Shown here piece by piece: positions 25,008-33,829 of a stretch of 59,220 bases of DNA. Under the pieces are notes generated by a model. It had not been told where the DNA came from, ran no database searches, and saw only the letters and a list, made by a program, of their open reading frames with translations. This stretch comes from Erysipelotrichaceae bacterium (lineage in GTDB: Bacteria > Bacillota_I > Bacilli_A > Erysipelotrichales > Erysipelotrichaceae): the NCBI GenBank assembly GCA_017432005.1, contig JAFRKA010000007.1:1-59220 (forward strand), read 5' to 3'. The first letter of the stretch is position 1. Each line of letters begins with the position of its first letter. Made by a program: the position numbers and the translations under genes.

Positions 25008-26288
25008 ATGCAATTTATCGATAAAGTAAAACTGAAACTGAAGGCAGGGAACGGCGGTAACGGTATCGTCGCTTTTAAGCGTGAGAAATACAATCCCTTA
25101 GGCGGTCCTTCAGGCGGTGACGGAGGCAATGGCGGTTCGATCATCTTCAAAGTCGATACCAACAAGTCCACACTGCTCGATCTGCGTTTTTCCAAATCGA
25201 TCAGAGCGGAAGACGGAGAGAACGGCAAAGGCAACAATATGTTCGGTGCCTCACGCGATGATGTCGTCATCAAAGTACCTCTGGGAACGATCGTCAAGGA
25301 TATCGATACCGGCGAGATCGTAGCCGATCTCAATACGCTGGACAGTGAAGAAGTCATCTGCCAGGGTGGCAAAGGCGGCAAGGGCAATTATCATTTCAAG
25401 TCATCCCGCAACAACGCTCCCGATCATGCGACACTGGGAACACCGGGTCAGGAAAGGAACGTTCTGGTCGAACTGAAGCTCTTGGCTGATGTCGGACTGG
25501 TCGGTCTTCCTTCAGTCGGAAAATCGACACTTCTGTCAGTCGTATCTAATGCCCGTCCGGAGATAGCCGACTATCCGTTTACGACGCTCAAACCGCAGCT
25601 GGGCATGGTCAAGGTCGGCGATTCATCGTTCGTCATGGCTGATCTGCCGGGACTGATCGGAGGAGCTTCCGAAGGCAAAGGTCTCGGACATGAGTTCCTC
25701 AAACATATCGAGAGATGCCGGCTCATCCTGCATGTTCTGGATATGGGCAGGGAAGACCCGATCTCTGACTACGAGGTCATCAACGAAGAACTGAGACGCT
25801 ATCCGGGCAATCTTGAGGAAAGACCGCAGATCGTTGTCGCCAACAAGATGGATATGGACAACGCGGAAGAAAACCTCAAACGTTTCAAGGAAAAGTATCC
25901 TGATCTGGAAGTGTTTGAAGTCATAACCCTGATAAATGAGGGTCTGGATCCGGTCTTATACAGAGCCAAGGATCTGCTTAAGCAGACTCCGCAGTTTCCG
26001 CTCTATAATCCTGAAATGGCTGATAAGAAGGTCGTTTATACCTATACCGAGCCTGAAGAATTCGAGATCTTCAATGAAGGAAACGGTATCTGGAGAGTCG
26101 AAGGCGACAAGATCACGAGACTGTTCAGGAACACCGATTTCAAGGATGATGATGCCGTATTGAGGTTCTCGAGAGCACTTTCCAGGATGAAACTGGATGA
26201 AGCTTTAAGAAACAAGGGATGCCGTAACGGTGATCAGGTATTCATCGAAGATTACAGTTTTGATTTTGTAGATGATGAAGACGAGTAG
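25008..26288 (+). CDS. obgE: GTPase Obg/CgtA
   Basis: This 426-residue GTPase acts in 50S assembly and stress control. The glycine-rich Obg fold (1-158) has KAGNGGNGIVAFKREK, the G domain has G1 GLPSVGKST, DLPGLIGGASEGKGLG and NKMD, and the C-terminal OCT domain (about 350-420) ends in an acidic tail. The start is the family N-terminus (MQFIDKVKL), yet no SD lies within 15 bases and the rpmA terminator ends just upstream. Expression may depend on readthrough of that hairpin or an unusual initiation mode. Confidence 0.96.
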   Translation: MQFIDKVKLKLKAGNGGNGIVAFKREKYNPLGGPSGGDGGNGGSIIFKVDTNKSTLLDLRFSKSIRAEDGENGKGNNMFGASRDDVVIKVPLGTIVKDIDTGEIVADLNTLDSEEVICQGGKGGKGNYHFKSSRNNAPDHATLGTPGQERNVLVELKLLADVGLVGLPSVGKSTLLSVVSNARPEIADYPFTTLKPQLGMVKVGDSSFVMADLPGLIGGASEGKGLGHEFLKHIERCRLILHVLDMGREDPISDYEVINEELRRYPGNLEERPQIVVANKMDMDNAEENLKRFKEKYPDLEVFEVITLINEGLDPVLYRAKDLLKQTPQFPLYNPEMADKKVVYTYTEPEEFEIFNEGNGIWRVEGDKITRLFRNTDFKDDDAVLRFSRALSRMKLDEALRNKGCRNGDQVFIEDYSFDFVDDEDE

Positions 26289-26308
26289 AAAGCTACCCGT
26301 CTTTTTAT
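26278..26308 (+). terminator. Terminator of obgE
   Basis: The stem GACGAGTAG / CTACCCGTC (one mismatch) has an AAAG loop and five T residues; it overlaps the obgE stop. Confidence 0.7.
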
Positions 26309-26317
26309 AATTCTGTT

Positions 26318-26331
26318 TGTAAACGGTTACA
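26318..26331 (+). promoter_or_regulatory. cre-like catabolite operator before an ABC importer
   Basis: TGTAAACGGTTACA fits the CcpA cre consensus (TGNAANCGNWNNCA) and is a near-perfect palindrome. It overlaps a TTGTAA -35 (26317-26322) with an ATATAAAAT -10 region at 26338-26346, so bound CcpA (or another LacI-family protein) would repress. Confidence 0.72.
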
Positions 26332-26351
26332 GAAATAATATAAAATATGAG

Positions 26352-26370
26352 TTAGGGGATTATCCCCGGG
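26352..26370 (+). promoter_or_regulatory. Short GC hairpin next to the SD of the importer operon
   Basis: GGGGAT-T-ATCCCC (about 26355-26367) is directly followed by the CGGGAGG SD. It could tune translation or be a second protein-binding site; nothing more can be said from sequence. Confidence 0.35.
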
Positions 26371-26378
26371 AGGCTAAA

Positions 26379-27455
26379 ATGAAAAACTTTTTTAAATTGC
26401 TTATGATTGCTCTATTAGCCTGTTCATTAGTTGCCTGTGGCGGCAAATCTGATGAGCCGACTGATGAGCCTACAGTAGGCGGCGGTGATCTGGTTATCTA
26501 TTCACCTAACTCTGATGCGCTGGTAGAAGCTGCTGAAGCATTCGGTGACAAGTATGGCATCAATGTCCAGTTCATTTCTGCCAAGACCGGCGAATGTCTG
26601 GAAAGAATCGCTGCTGAAAAAGACAACCCTCAGGGTGATGTCATGTACGGTGGCATGAACTATGCCAACTCATTCAATCCGGATTATGTTCCATTGTTTG
26701 AACCGTATGTAGCTGCTGGCGATGGCAAACTTCCTGAAGCTTATCAGAACTTCAATGGCATTACCACTCACTATTGCCTTGATGGCAGTGCTGCATTACT
26801 GGTAAATGTTGAAGAATATGAAAAATTAGGTCTGAATATCGATGACTTTGATTCATACGCAGATCTGTTACAGCCTGAACTCTTCGGCAAGATCGCTATG
26901 GGTGACCCTGCTTCTTCTTCAAGTGCATGGGCTGAACTTACCAATATGTTAAGAGTCATGGGCGATGAACCATATGATGAGAAGGCCTGGGAATGGGTAA
27001 CTCAGTTTGCCAATAACCTGAACGGTGTCATCATCGACGGTTCAAGCGCTATCTACAAGGGCACTTATGAAGGCGAATATGTCGTCGGTGTCTCTTATGA
27101 AGATCCATGTGTAGGTCTGCTGGTCGACCAGTCAGCATTAGGCAAAGAGATCGTACGTCTCGTTTATCCTTCAGAAGGTGCTGTATGGCTCCCTGCAGGT
27201 GCTGCAATCATCAAGAACTGCCCGAATATGGACAATGCCAAACTGTTCATGGATTGGCTGATCTCTGATGAAGGCCAGGCAGCAATCGCTAAGACGACTG
27301 CACGTCCGGTCAATCCTAATATCTCTAATGAGTCTGAGCTCATGACTCCGTTCTCACAGATCAATGTCGTCTATGAGGATATGGAACTCTGCGGTACTCA
27401 TAAGGGTGAATGGCAGGCTCGCTGGACTGAACTGTTCAACGCTGCAAAACAGTAA
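26379..27455 (+). CDS. Extracellular solute-binding lipoprotein, Fbp/Afu type
   Basis: This 358-residue lipoprotein has the signal ending LVAC (Cys20). The mature part starts DLVIYSPNSDALVEAA and resembles family 1 binding proteins annotated for Fe3+ (FbpA/AfuA), phosphonate or sugar phosphates. Actinobacillus AfuA, once called an iron carrier, binds hexose phosphates, and the cre site here favours a carbon source over iron. It heads a complete binding protein, ATPase, permease operon. The ligand remains open. Confidence 0.82.
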   Translation: MKNFFKLLMIALLACSLVACGGKSDEPTDEPTVGGGDLVIYSPNSDALVEAAEAFGDKYGINVQFISAKTGECLERIAAEKDNPQGDVMYGGMNYANSFNPDYVPLFEPYVAAGDGKLPEAYQNFNGITTHYCLDGSAALLVNVEEYEKLGLNIDDFDSYADLLQPELFGKIAMGDPASSSSAWAELTNMLRVMGDEPYDEKAWEWVTQFANNLNGVIIDGSSAIYKGTYEGEYVVGVSYEDPCVGLLVDQSALGKEIVRLVYPSEGAVWLPAGAAIIKNCPNMDNAKLFMDWLISDEGQAAIAKTTARPVNPNISNESELMTPFSQINVVYEDMELCGTHKGEWQARWTELFNAAKQ

Positions 27456-27496
27456 TAGAATCTTAAAACAATAATCAAACAGGTGAGGTTGGAAAT

Positions 27497-28627
27497 ATGA
27501 GTGTTAATATTAAAATTCGTGACGCTGTAAAAAAGTACGGCGATAATACAATAATTTCTGACTTATCACTGGATATCAAGGAGGGTGAATTTTTTACCCT
27601 CCTTGGTCCATCTGGATGTGGTAAGACAACATTATTACGTATGATTGCTGGTTTTAACTCTATTGAAGGAGGAGATTTTTATTTTGGCGAAACCAGAATA
27701 AATGATATGGATCCGGCCAAGCGTAATATCGGTATGGTCTTCCAGAACTATGCGATCTTCCCGAACATGACAGTAGAGAAGAACGTCGCTTTCGGTCTGA
27801 AGAACCGTAAACTTCCTAAAGAAGAAATCGCATCCAAGACGGATCAGTTCCTTAAACTGATGAAGATTGATGAATATCGCGATCGTATGCCTGAAAGACT
27901 TTCAGGCGGTCAGCAGCAGCGTGTTGCGCTGGCCAGAGCTCTGGCTATTACTCCGGACGTGCTGCTGATGGATGAACCGCTGTCAAATCTGGATGCCAAA
28001 CTGCGTGTGGAAATGCGTACGGTAATCAAACAGATCCAGAATGATGTCGGTATCACAACTGTATATGTTACTCATGACCAGGAGGAAGCCATGGCGGTTT
28101 CCGACCGCATCGCGGTCATGAACGCTGGCGAGATTCAGCAGATCGGAACGCCGAAAGTTCTTTATCAGCGTCCGGCCAATCTATTCGTCGCTACGTTTAT
28201 CGGACATACCAATGTCATCGACGCCGAGCTGAAGATCGAAAACGGCAAGCCTTATCTGTATCTGCCTGGCGGCTACAAAGTTGAAATGAACACCATCAGG
28301 AAAGATGAAATGAAAGATCAGAAAGTCAAAGCCAGTATCAGACCGGAAGAGCTGGTCGTCGATGTCAACAATAAAGACGGTATTAAGGCTGTCATCGATG
28401 ATGCCGTGTTCCTGGGTCTGAACACCCATTACTTCGTTCATTTCGAAGACGGTGAAACGGCCGAGATCGTTCAGGAATCAAAGATCGACTCGATCATCGA
28501 AAAGGGTACGGAGATCAGACTCGGTGTCAAGACTGAGAAGATCAATATCTTTGACGAGAATGGTGATCACAATCTCGTTGAAGGTGTGATCAACGATTAC
28601 GATGTCTACAGGAAAAAAGAGGCTTAA
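27497..28627 (+). CDS. ABC transporter ATP-binding protein, FbpC/PotA type
   Basis: This 376-residue ATPase has Walker A GPSGCGKTT, Q-loop FQNYAIFPNM, signature LSGGQQQRVALARAL, Walker B VLLMDEPLSNLDA and the H-loop VTHDQEEAM. A C-terminal TOBE-type domain (about 240-370) is typical of the MalK/PotA/FbpC subgroup, where it can take regulatory inputs. It pairs with the permease that starts one base after its stop. Confidence 0.93.
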   Translation: MSVNIKIRDAVKKYGDNTIISDLSLDIKEGEFFTLLGPSGCGKTTLLRMIAGFNSIEGGDFYFGETRINDMDPAKRNIGMVFQNYAIFPNMTVEKNVAFGLKNRKLPKEEIASKTDQFLKLMKIDEYRDRMPERLSGGQQQRVALARALAITPDVLLMDEPLSNLDAKLRVEMRTVIKQIQNDVGITTVYVTHDQEEAMAVSDRIAVMNAGEIQQIGTPKVLYQRPANLFVATFIGHTNVIDAELKIENGKPYLYLPGGYKVEMNTIRKDEMKDQKVKASIRPEELVVDVNNKDGIKAVIDDAVFLGLNTHYFVHFEDGETAEIVQESKIDSIIEKGTEIRLGVKTEKINIFDENGDHNLVEGVINDYDVYRKKEA

Positions 28628-28628
28628 G

Positions 28629-30284
28629 ATGAACGGCAAGTCAAAAAAATACTTTGATGTCTGGAAAATGGTCTCGGTGGCCATCCTTTTCCTGTACATC
28701 CTTTTCCTGCTGTACCCACTGTTCAAGCTGCTGCAGAACGCCTTCTTCGACAGCGAAGGCCAGTTCACTATGGAACAGTTCGTAGCATTTTTCTCACAGT
28801 CCTACTATGTTGAATCGATCTTCAACAGCTTGAAAGTATCGGCACTGGCAACGCTTCTGACACTCATTATCGGTATACCTCTGGCGTATTTCTATCAGAT
28901 GTATGAGATAAAGGGCAAGACCCTGCTGCAGGTGCTGATCATCCTGTGTTCCATGTCAGCTCCGTTTATCGGTGCCTATTCATGGATCATGCTTCTGGGA
29001 CGTGGCGGTATCATCACCAAATTCATTGAAAGCATCATCAGGACCAAGATGCCGAGCATCTACGGTTTCAACGGTATCCTGCTGGTCCTGGCTCTGCAGT
29101 TGTTCCCGCTGGTCTTCCTGTATGTTTCGGGAGCACTTAAGAATATCGATAATTCACTGCTCGAAGCATCGGAGAACATGGGCTGTTCAGGAGTCGGACG
29201 TTTCTTCAAGATCGTCATCCCTCTGTGCATGCCGACGATCATTGCTGCAACGCTGATGGTCTTCATGCGTGCTTTCGCCGATTTCGGTACACCGTTACTC
29301 ATCGGTGAAGGTTATCAAACGTTCCCGGTCATCATCTACAAGACTTATTTCGCTGAAACAGGAAGCGATCACAATTTCGGTGCGGCCATTTCGGTCATCG
29401 CCATCGTCATTACGGCCGTGATCTTCCTGATACAGCGTTATGTAAACAACCAGTTCAGATTCACGATGAATGCCATGCATTCGATAGAAAGGAAAGAACT
29501 GCACGGCTTACAGTCAGTACTGATCCATTTCTACTGCTGGTTCGTCGTTCTGCTGGCTTTCATGCCACAGGTCTATGTCATCTATACATCTTTCCTGAAG
29601 ACTTCGGGAAAGATCTTCCTGCCTGGCTATTCGCTGGATTCGTACCGGTTCGCTTTCACGCATCTGACCAACGCGATCCCGAATACCTTCCTGATCGGTG
29701 GCCTGGCTCTGATCATCGTCATCATCCTGGCGATCCTGATCGCTTATCTGGTCGTCAGAAGGAGCAATCTGATCAACAAGGTGATCGATACGCTTTCGAT
29801 GGTACCTTATATCATTCCTGGTTCTGTCGTTGGTATCGCACTGCTGATGGCTTTCAATAAGAAACCACTGGTTTTGGCCGGTACGGTCACGATCATGGTT
29901 GTAGCCCTGGTCATCAGACGTATCCCGTATACGATCAGATCTTCTACTGCTACACTTCAGCAGATCCCGATGTCGATCGAAGAAGCAGCTATCTCTCTTG
30001 GCTCTTCCAAACTGAAGGCGTTCTTCACGATCACTGTGCCGATGATGGCCAACGGTATCCTCTCAGGTGCCATCATGTCCTGGGTCACGATCATCACCGA
30101 GCTTTCTACAGCTATCATCCTGTACAACCTCAAGACGATCACGCTGACACTGGCGACCTATACGTATGTTTCAAGAGGAAACTACGGTATTGCAGCTGCG
30201 TATGCGACGATCCTTACTCTGGCAACGGTCGCTTCTCTGCTGCTGTACATGAAGATAACCGGAAACAAAGAGATCTCATTCTGA
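28629..30284 (+). CDS. ABC transporter permease, two fused membrane domains (FbpB type)
   Basis: This 551-residue protein has about twelve membrane helices in two homologous halves, each with an EAA loop (EASENMGCSGVGRFFKIVIP at about 185 and EEAAISLGSSKLKAFFTITVP near 465). One polypeptide therefore supplies both permease halves, as in Fe3+-type FbpB and AfuB. The start at 28629 (MNGKSKKYF) follows GAGG and the preceding stop; a longer in-frame start at 28602 would overlap the ATPase gene. A terminator follows. Confidence 0.92.
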   Translation: MNGKSKKYFDVWKMVSVAILFLYILFLLYPLFKLLQNAFFDSEGQFTMEQFVAFFSQSYYVESIFNSLKVSALATLLTLIIGIPLAYFYQMYEIKGKTLLQVLIILCSMSAPFIGAYSWIMLLGRGGIITKFIESIIRTKMPSIYGFNGILLVLALQLFPLVFLYVSGALKNIDNSLLEASENMGCSGVGRFFKIVIPLCMPTIIAATLMVFMRAFADFGTPLLIGEGYQTFPVIIYKTYFAETGSDHNFGAAISVIAIVITAVIFLIQRYVNNQFRFTMNAMHSIERKELHGLQSVLIHFYCWFVVLLAFMPQVYVIYTSFLKTSGKIFLPGYSLDSYRFAFTHLTNAIPNTFLIGGLALIIVIILAILIAYLVVRRSNLINKVIDTLSMVPYIIPGSVVGIALLMAFNKKPLVLAGTVTIMVVALVIRRIPYTIRSSTATLQQIPMSIEEAAISLGSSKLKAFFTITVPMMANGILSGAIMSWVTIITELSTAIILYNLKTITLTLATYTYVSRGNYGIAAAYATILTLATVASLLLYMKITGNKEISF

Positions 30285-30308
30285 AAAGCCAACGAAAGTT
30301 GGTTTTTC
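30285..30308 (+). terminator. Terminator of the importer operon
   Basis: The stem GCCAAC / GTTGGT (30288-30293 and 30298-30303) has a GAAA loop, with A and T runs extending the stem. Confidence 0.8.
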
Positions 30309-30334
30309 TTTCGGATCAGAAGCGTCCGCTGTTG

Positions 30335-30340
30335 TATAAT
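30335..30340 (+). promoter_or_regulatory. -10 hexamer of a predicted leaderless ruvA transcript
   Basis: TATAAT, six bases (tgagat) and the ATG at 30347 follow one another; no SD. Confidence 0.65.
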
Positions 30341-30346
30341 TGAGAT

Positions 30347-30901
30347 ATGATCGGATTTGTAAGAGGAACAGTTCATGCTTTCGGCCTTGATTATGTGCTG
30401 ATCGATGTCAATGGCGTAGGATACCGTATTAATTTCTATCATCCTGAAGCACTGACGAAAGGCAAGGAGATGACCATCTATACCTATCAGAATGTCAGGG
30501 AGGATGAGATCAGTCTTTTCGGTTTTCTGTCTCTGGAAGAATATGATCTGTTCGTCAAACTTATATCTGTCAAAGGACTCGGTCCCAAGATCGCTTCAGC
30601 GATCCTTTCCAGAGCTTCCGTGGATGCGCTCATCGCCGCGATCGAAAGCGGTGATATCGACTACATGCGCAATATGCCGGGTGTCGGCAAGAAGACGGCA
30701 TCCCAGATCATATTAGATCTCAAGGGCAAGCTGGTCGAAACGGAAGAAAACGAAAGTGAAGTACTTGATGATGTGGCTGAAGCCCTTAAGCAGCTCGGTT
30801 ACAGACCGGCTGAGATAAAACCGGTCATCAAAAAACTGGCCAGAGAATCCGGTTCAACTGATGAGTTGGTCAGAAAAGCTCTTGCGATGCTCATAAAATA
30901 A
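30347..30901 (+). CDS. ruvA: Holliday junction branch migration protein RuvA
   Basis: This 184-residue protein has the N-terminal OB fold (MIGFVRGTV), two helix-hairpin-helix motifs ([13 protein letters not shown] and [19 protein letters not shown]) that bind the four-way junction, and a C-terminal domain that contacts RuvB. It forms tetramers that load RuvB motors in recombination repair. The ruvA-ruvB order is standard; the start has a -10 but no SD. Confidence 0.97.
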   Translation: MIGFVRGTVHAFGLDYVLIDVNGVGYRINFYHPEALTKGKEMTIYTYQNVREDEISLFGFLSLEEYDLFVKLISVKGLGPKIASAILSRASVDALIAAIESGDIDYMRNMPGVGKKTASQIILDLKGKLVETEENESEVLDDVAEALKQLGYRPAEIKPVIKKLARESGSTDELVRKALAMLIK

Positions 30902-30908
30902 AAAAACC

Positions 30909-31916
30909 ATGGATGAAGAAAAAGTATTATCTGCTGACAGGCAGAGAGAAGATGACGATGCGAGTCTCAGACCGCAAAGTCTGGCAGAATATGTAGGTCA
31001 GAGCGATCTCAAGGAGAATCTTGAGGTCTTTATCAAAGCAGCCAAAATGCGTGATGAAGCTCTTGATCATGTGCTTTTATACGGTCCTCCGGGACTGGGC
31101 AAGACCACGATGGCTTATATCCTGGCCAACGAGATGGGTACGAATATCAAGACGACGACCGGTCCGAGTATTGAAAAGACCGGTGATCTGGCAGCTATCC
31201 TGTCATCATTGCAGACCGGAGACGTGCTGTTCATCGATGAGATCCACCGTCTGCCGAAGATCGTTGAAGAAGTACTGTATTCCGCAATGGAAGACTTCTA
31301 TATCGATATCGTTGTCGGCAAGGAAGAGGGTGCCAAATCGATCAGACTCGATCTGCCGCCTTTCACACTGGTCGGTGCTACGACCAGAGCCGGAGCGATA
31401 TCTTCACCTTTGCGTGACCGTTTCGGCATCACTTCCAAACTGAATTACTATACCAATGATGAACTGGCGCAGATCGTCAGGAGGACTTCCAAGGTCTTCA
31501 ATACTGAGATCGAAGAAGATGCCGTTCACGAGATCGCCAAGCGTTCAAGAGGAACACCGCGAATCGCCAACCGGCTTTTCCGCCGCGTCAGGGATTTTGC
31601 CCAGGTCAGGAATGACGGTGTGATCGATATGAATATCACCACACAGGCTCTGGAGAAACTGAAGGTCGACTCACTGGGTCTTGATGATGTCGATATCCGC
31701 TATCTGAAGGGGATCATCGAAAGATTCAAAGGCGGTCCGGTCGGTGTCGAGGCGATCGCCAGTGCCATCGGTGAAGAAGCTGTCACGCTCGAGGATGTCA
31801 ATGAGCCTTATCTGCTGCAGATCGGTTTCATCAACAGGACAGCCAGGGGACGTATCGTGACGGAGAAAGCTTACCGGCATCTCAATGTTGATTTTGAACA
31901 GAAGCTGTTCAATTAA
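30909..31916 (+). CDS. ruvB: Holliday junction branch migration ATPase RuvB
   Basis: This 335-residue AAA+ motor has Walker [10 protein letters not shown], Walker B FIDEIHRL, sensor 1 GATTRAG and the arginine finger LRDRFG; the C-terminal winged helix begins about residue 260. It starts 7 bp after ruvA. There is no SD before the ATG, so translation probably relies on coupling to ruvA. Confidence 0.97.
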   Translation: MDEEKVLSADRQREDDDASLRPQSLAEYVGQSDLKENLEVFIKAAKMRDEALDHVLLYGPPGLGKTTMAYILANEMGTNIKTTTGPSIEKTGDLAAILSSLQTGDVLFIDEIHRLPKIVEEVLYSAMEDFYIDIVVGKEEGAKSIRLDLPPFTLVGATTRAGAISSPLRDRFGITSKLNYYTNDELAQIVRRTSKVFNTEIEEDAVHEIAKRSRGTPRIANRLFRRVRDFAQVRNDGVIDMNITTQALEKLKVDSLGLDDVDIRYLKGIIERFKGGPVGVEAIASAIGEEAVTLEDVNEPYLLQIGFINRTARGRIVTEKAYRHLNVDFEQKLFN

Positions 31917-31919
31917 TCG

Positions 31920-31949
31920 TTGAAATTTAAAATTATTCTATGTTAGAAT
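31920..31949 (+). promoter_or_regulatory. rpmG promoter
   Basis: TTGAAA (31920-31925), an 18 bp spacer and an extended -10 TGTTAGAAT (31941-31949). Confidence 0.7.
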
Positions 31950-31978
31950 TATTAAGCGTAAATGGGAGGTAAGTATAA

Positions 31979-32131
31979 ATGCCAAGAGATTTCGTGACAT
32001 TCAAGTGTTCTGAGTGTGGTGAAGAAACATACTTCGGATCAAGAAATAAGAAGAAGCATCCTGACAAGATGGAAATCAAGAAATTCTGTCCGAGATGCAA
32101 CAAAATGACTGTTCATAAGGAGAAAAAATAG
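31979..32131 (+). CDS. rpmG: 50S ribosomal protein L33, zinc-ribbon form
   Basis: This 50-residue bL33 (MPRDFVTFKCSECGEE...) has four cysteines at 10, 13, 37 and 40 (CxxC...CxxC), so it is the C+ zinc-binding paralog. In many Firmicutes C+ and C- L33 copies are swapped according to zinc supply. GGGAGG upstream sets the start. It stands alone with its own promoter and terminator. Confidence 0.95.
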   Translation: MPRDFVTFKCSECGEETYFGSRNKKKHPDKMEIKKFCPRCNKMTVHKEKK

Positions 32132-32148
32132 GCTGATGCCTATTTTTA
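32126..32148 (+). terminator. Terminator of rpmG
   Basis: The stem AAATAGGC / GCCTATTT has a TGAT loop and T-rich tail. The rpmG stop is inside the left arm, and the next start codon is 8 bp further on. Confidence 0.8.
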
Positions 32149-32155
32149 ATTAATC

Positions 32156-32752
32156 ATGAAGATCCAGACTTTTGTCTTAGGTCCGGTCGCGACCAACACT
32201 TATCTGCTCACTCAGGGAAATGAGGCACTGCTGATCGATCCTGCCAGCAAGCCGGAAAAGCTGATCGAGATCCTTGGCGACCTGAAACTTGAAGGTATCC
32301 TTCTGACGCATGGCCATTTCGATCATATCAAGGCTGTCGACGGACTGTATGAAAAATATCACTGTCCTGTCTTTCTGCATCAGGATGATGAAGACATGGC
32401 CAGAGACAAGTATTCCGGAGCAGTATTTGGTCTAGTCTCATACATCACCTGTCCGGTAAATCATCTTGAAGAAGGAAAGATGAAGATCGGATCTTTTGAA
32501 TTTGAGGTGATCTTCACGCCCGGCCACACACCGGGTTCTGTGATCTATGTCTTCGATGATGCCATCTTTACCGGTGATACGCTTTTCAGGGGATCGGTAG
32601 GACGAACGGATCTTAAGGGCGGTAATGCATCAGTATTGAAGGAATCGCTCCGCGTGTTCAGACAGTTTCAGAAAGAATATGATATCTATCCCGGTCATGA
32701 TCAGCCCACGACACTTTCCTTTGAATTGGAAAACAACTGGTATCTGAACTAA
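32156..32752 (+). CDS. Metallo-beta-lactamase-fold hydrolase (glyoxalase II-like)
   Basis: This 198-residue protein has the zinc motif THGHFDH (HxHxDH), then FTPGHTPGS, FTGDTLF and YPGHDQPT, supplying the other metal ligands. It resembles YqgX/GloB-like hydrolases that cleave thioesters or related ester bonds; the true substrate is unknown. No SD is present and the start lies just behind the rpmG terminator. Confidence 0.88.
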   Translation: MKIQTFVLGPVATNTYLLTQGNEALLIDPASKPEKLIEILGDLKLEGILLTHGHFDHIKAVDGLYEKYHCPVFLHQDDEDMARDKYSGAVFGLVSYITCPVNHLEEGKMKIGSFEFEVIFTPGHTPGSVIYVFDDAIFTGDTLFRGSVGRTDLKGGNASVLKESLRVFRQFQKEYDIYPGHDQPTTLSFELENNWYLN

Positions 32753-32773
32753 AAATCATTATTAAATTGAGAT

Positions 32774-32799
32774 AAGAAGGTGAAAACCTTCTTTTTTTG
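32774..32799 (+). terminator. Terminator before the comG operon
   Basis: The stem AAGAAGGT / ACCTTCTT has a GAAA loop followed by T residues. Confidence 0.85.
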
Positions 32800-32866
32800 T
32801 GCTTTTTTGCATTTTGGGGTAGGTGAAACGGGTCTTTTTTGCAGATAAAGATATAGAGGGAAAGAC

Positions 32867-33829
32867 ATGGAAGAAAGATTACTGGCTCTTTTGCGACTGG
32901 CACTGAAATACAATGCCACTGATATCCACTTTACGATCCATTTTCAGGAAGTGAGTATCGAAATGCGGATCGACGGACTTTGCCGCAAAGTCAAATGCCG
33001 CTTCGAAGATTATAAGCTGATCCGTTATCTGCAGTATCTGGCCAATCTGGATGTGGGCAATATCATGACCCCTCAGACCGGTCAGTTTGAGATGGAAGTC
33101 GACGGCAATCTGCTGTCACTGCGCTTTGCGGTCATCAGCAAGCTGAATTTCACCAACGGTGTACTCAGAATCCTCAATTCCAAGCTTAAAGTCGATGCTG
33201 ATTCACTTTCACATATCAAAGGACAGAATGCTTATTTTAAGTCACTTCTGAGCAGAACGTGCGGCCTTATCATCTTCTCAGGACCTACGGGTTCCGGAAA
33301 GACAACGACGCTCTATTCGCTGTTAAAAAGCGTCAGAAACCGCAAGATTTATACGATCGAAGATCCGATCGAAGTCTATCATGACGGCTTTATTCAGCTG
33401 CAGGTCAATGAAGCGACAGGTTTTGACTATGCGAAAGGTGTGAAACAGATCCTGAGGCATGATCCGGACATAATCCTCATAGGAGAGATAAGAGATGAGG
33501 AAGCAGCCAGGATGGCAGTCGTAGCTGCCAATACCGGACATCTCGTTCTTACCAGTATCCATACTTCCAGAGCTTCAGGCTGTATCTCCAGAATGGAGGA
33601 ACTGAGTGTCAGCGAGGAACATCTTTTCGAAAATCTGCTGTGTGTTTCCAATCAGCGCATGATGGTCGACAGAAAGACGCATGAGAAAGTCGTCCTTTAT
33701 GAGATCATGGACCGCCGGGAACTGGAGTATTACCGAATAAAACGTCATAATTCACCGGAATTCATCGATGTCGAAAGACAGATCGAAAGAGGTATCAAGA
33801 ATGGGATCTTTGCGCCGTCTGCTGTGTGA
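32867..33829 (+). CDS. comGA: Competence pilus assembly ATPase ComGA
   Basis: This 320-residue PilB/GspE-type ATPase has Walker A GPTGSGKTTTLYS, the Asp box TIEDPIE, Walker B IILIGEIRDEEAA and the His box HLVLTSIHTSRA. It powers polymerisation of the competence pseudopilus for DNA uptake. It is short because the N-terminal GspE domain is absent, as in other ComGA. A GAGGGA SD precedes the start, but I see no sigma-A promoter in the 70 bp upstream, which contains GGGTAGGTGAAACGGGTC. Confidence 0.93.
   Translation: MEERLLALLRLALKYNATDIHFTIHFQEVSIEMRIDGLCRKVKCRFEDYKLIRYLQYLANLDVGNIMTPQTGQFEMEVDGNLLSLRFAVISKLNFTNGVLRILNSKLKVDADSLSHIKGQNAYFKSLLSRTCGLIIFSGPTGSGKTTTLYSLLKSVRNRKIYTIEDPIEVYHDGFIQLQVNEATGFDYAKGVKQILRHDPDIILIGEIRDEEAARMAVVAANTGHLVLTSIHTSRASGCISRMEELSVSEEHLFENLLCVSNQRMMVDRKTHEKVVLYEIMDRRELEYYRIKRHNSPEFIDVERQIERGIKNGIFAPSAV

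Noticed and set aside
32774..32800. ComK box (AAAA-N5-TTTT) before comGA
   Set aside because: The A and T runs belong to the terminator hairpin, and only one weak copy is seen at the wrong distance.
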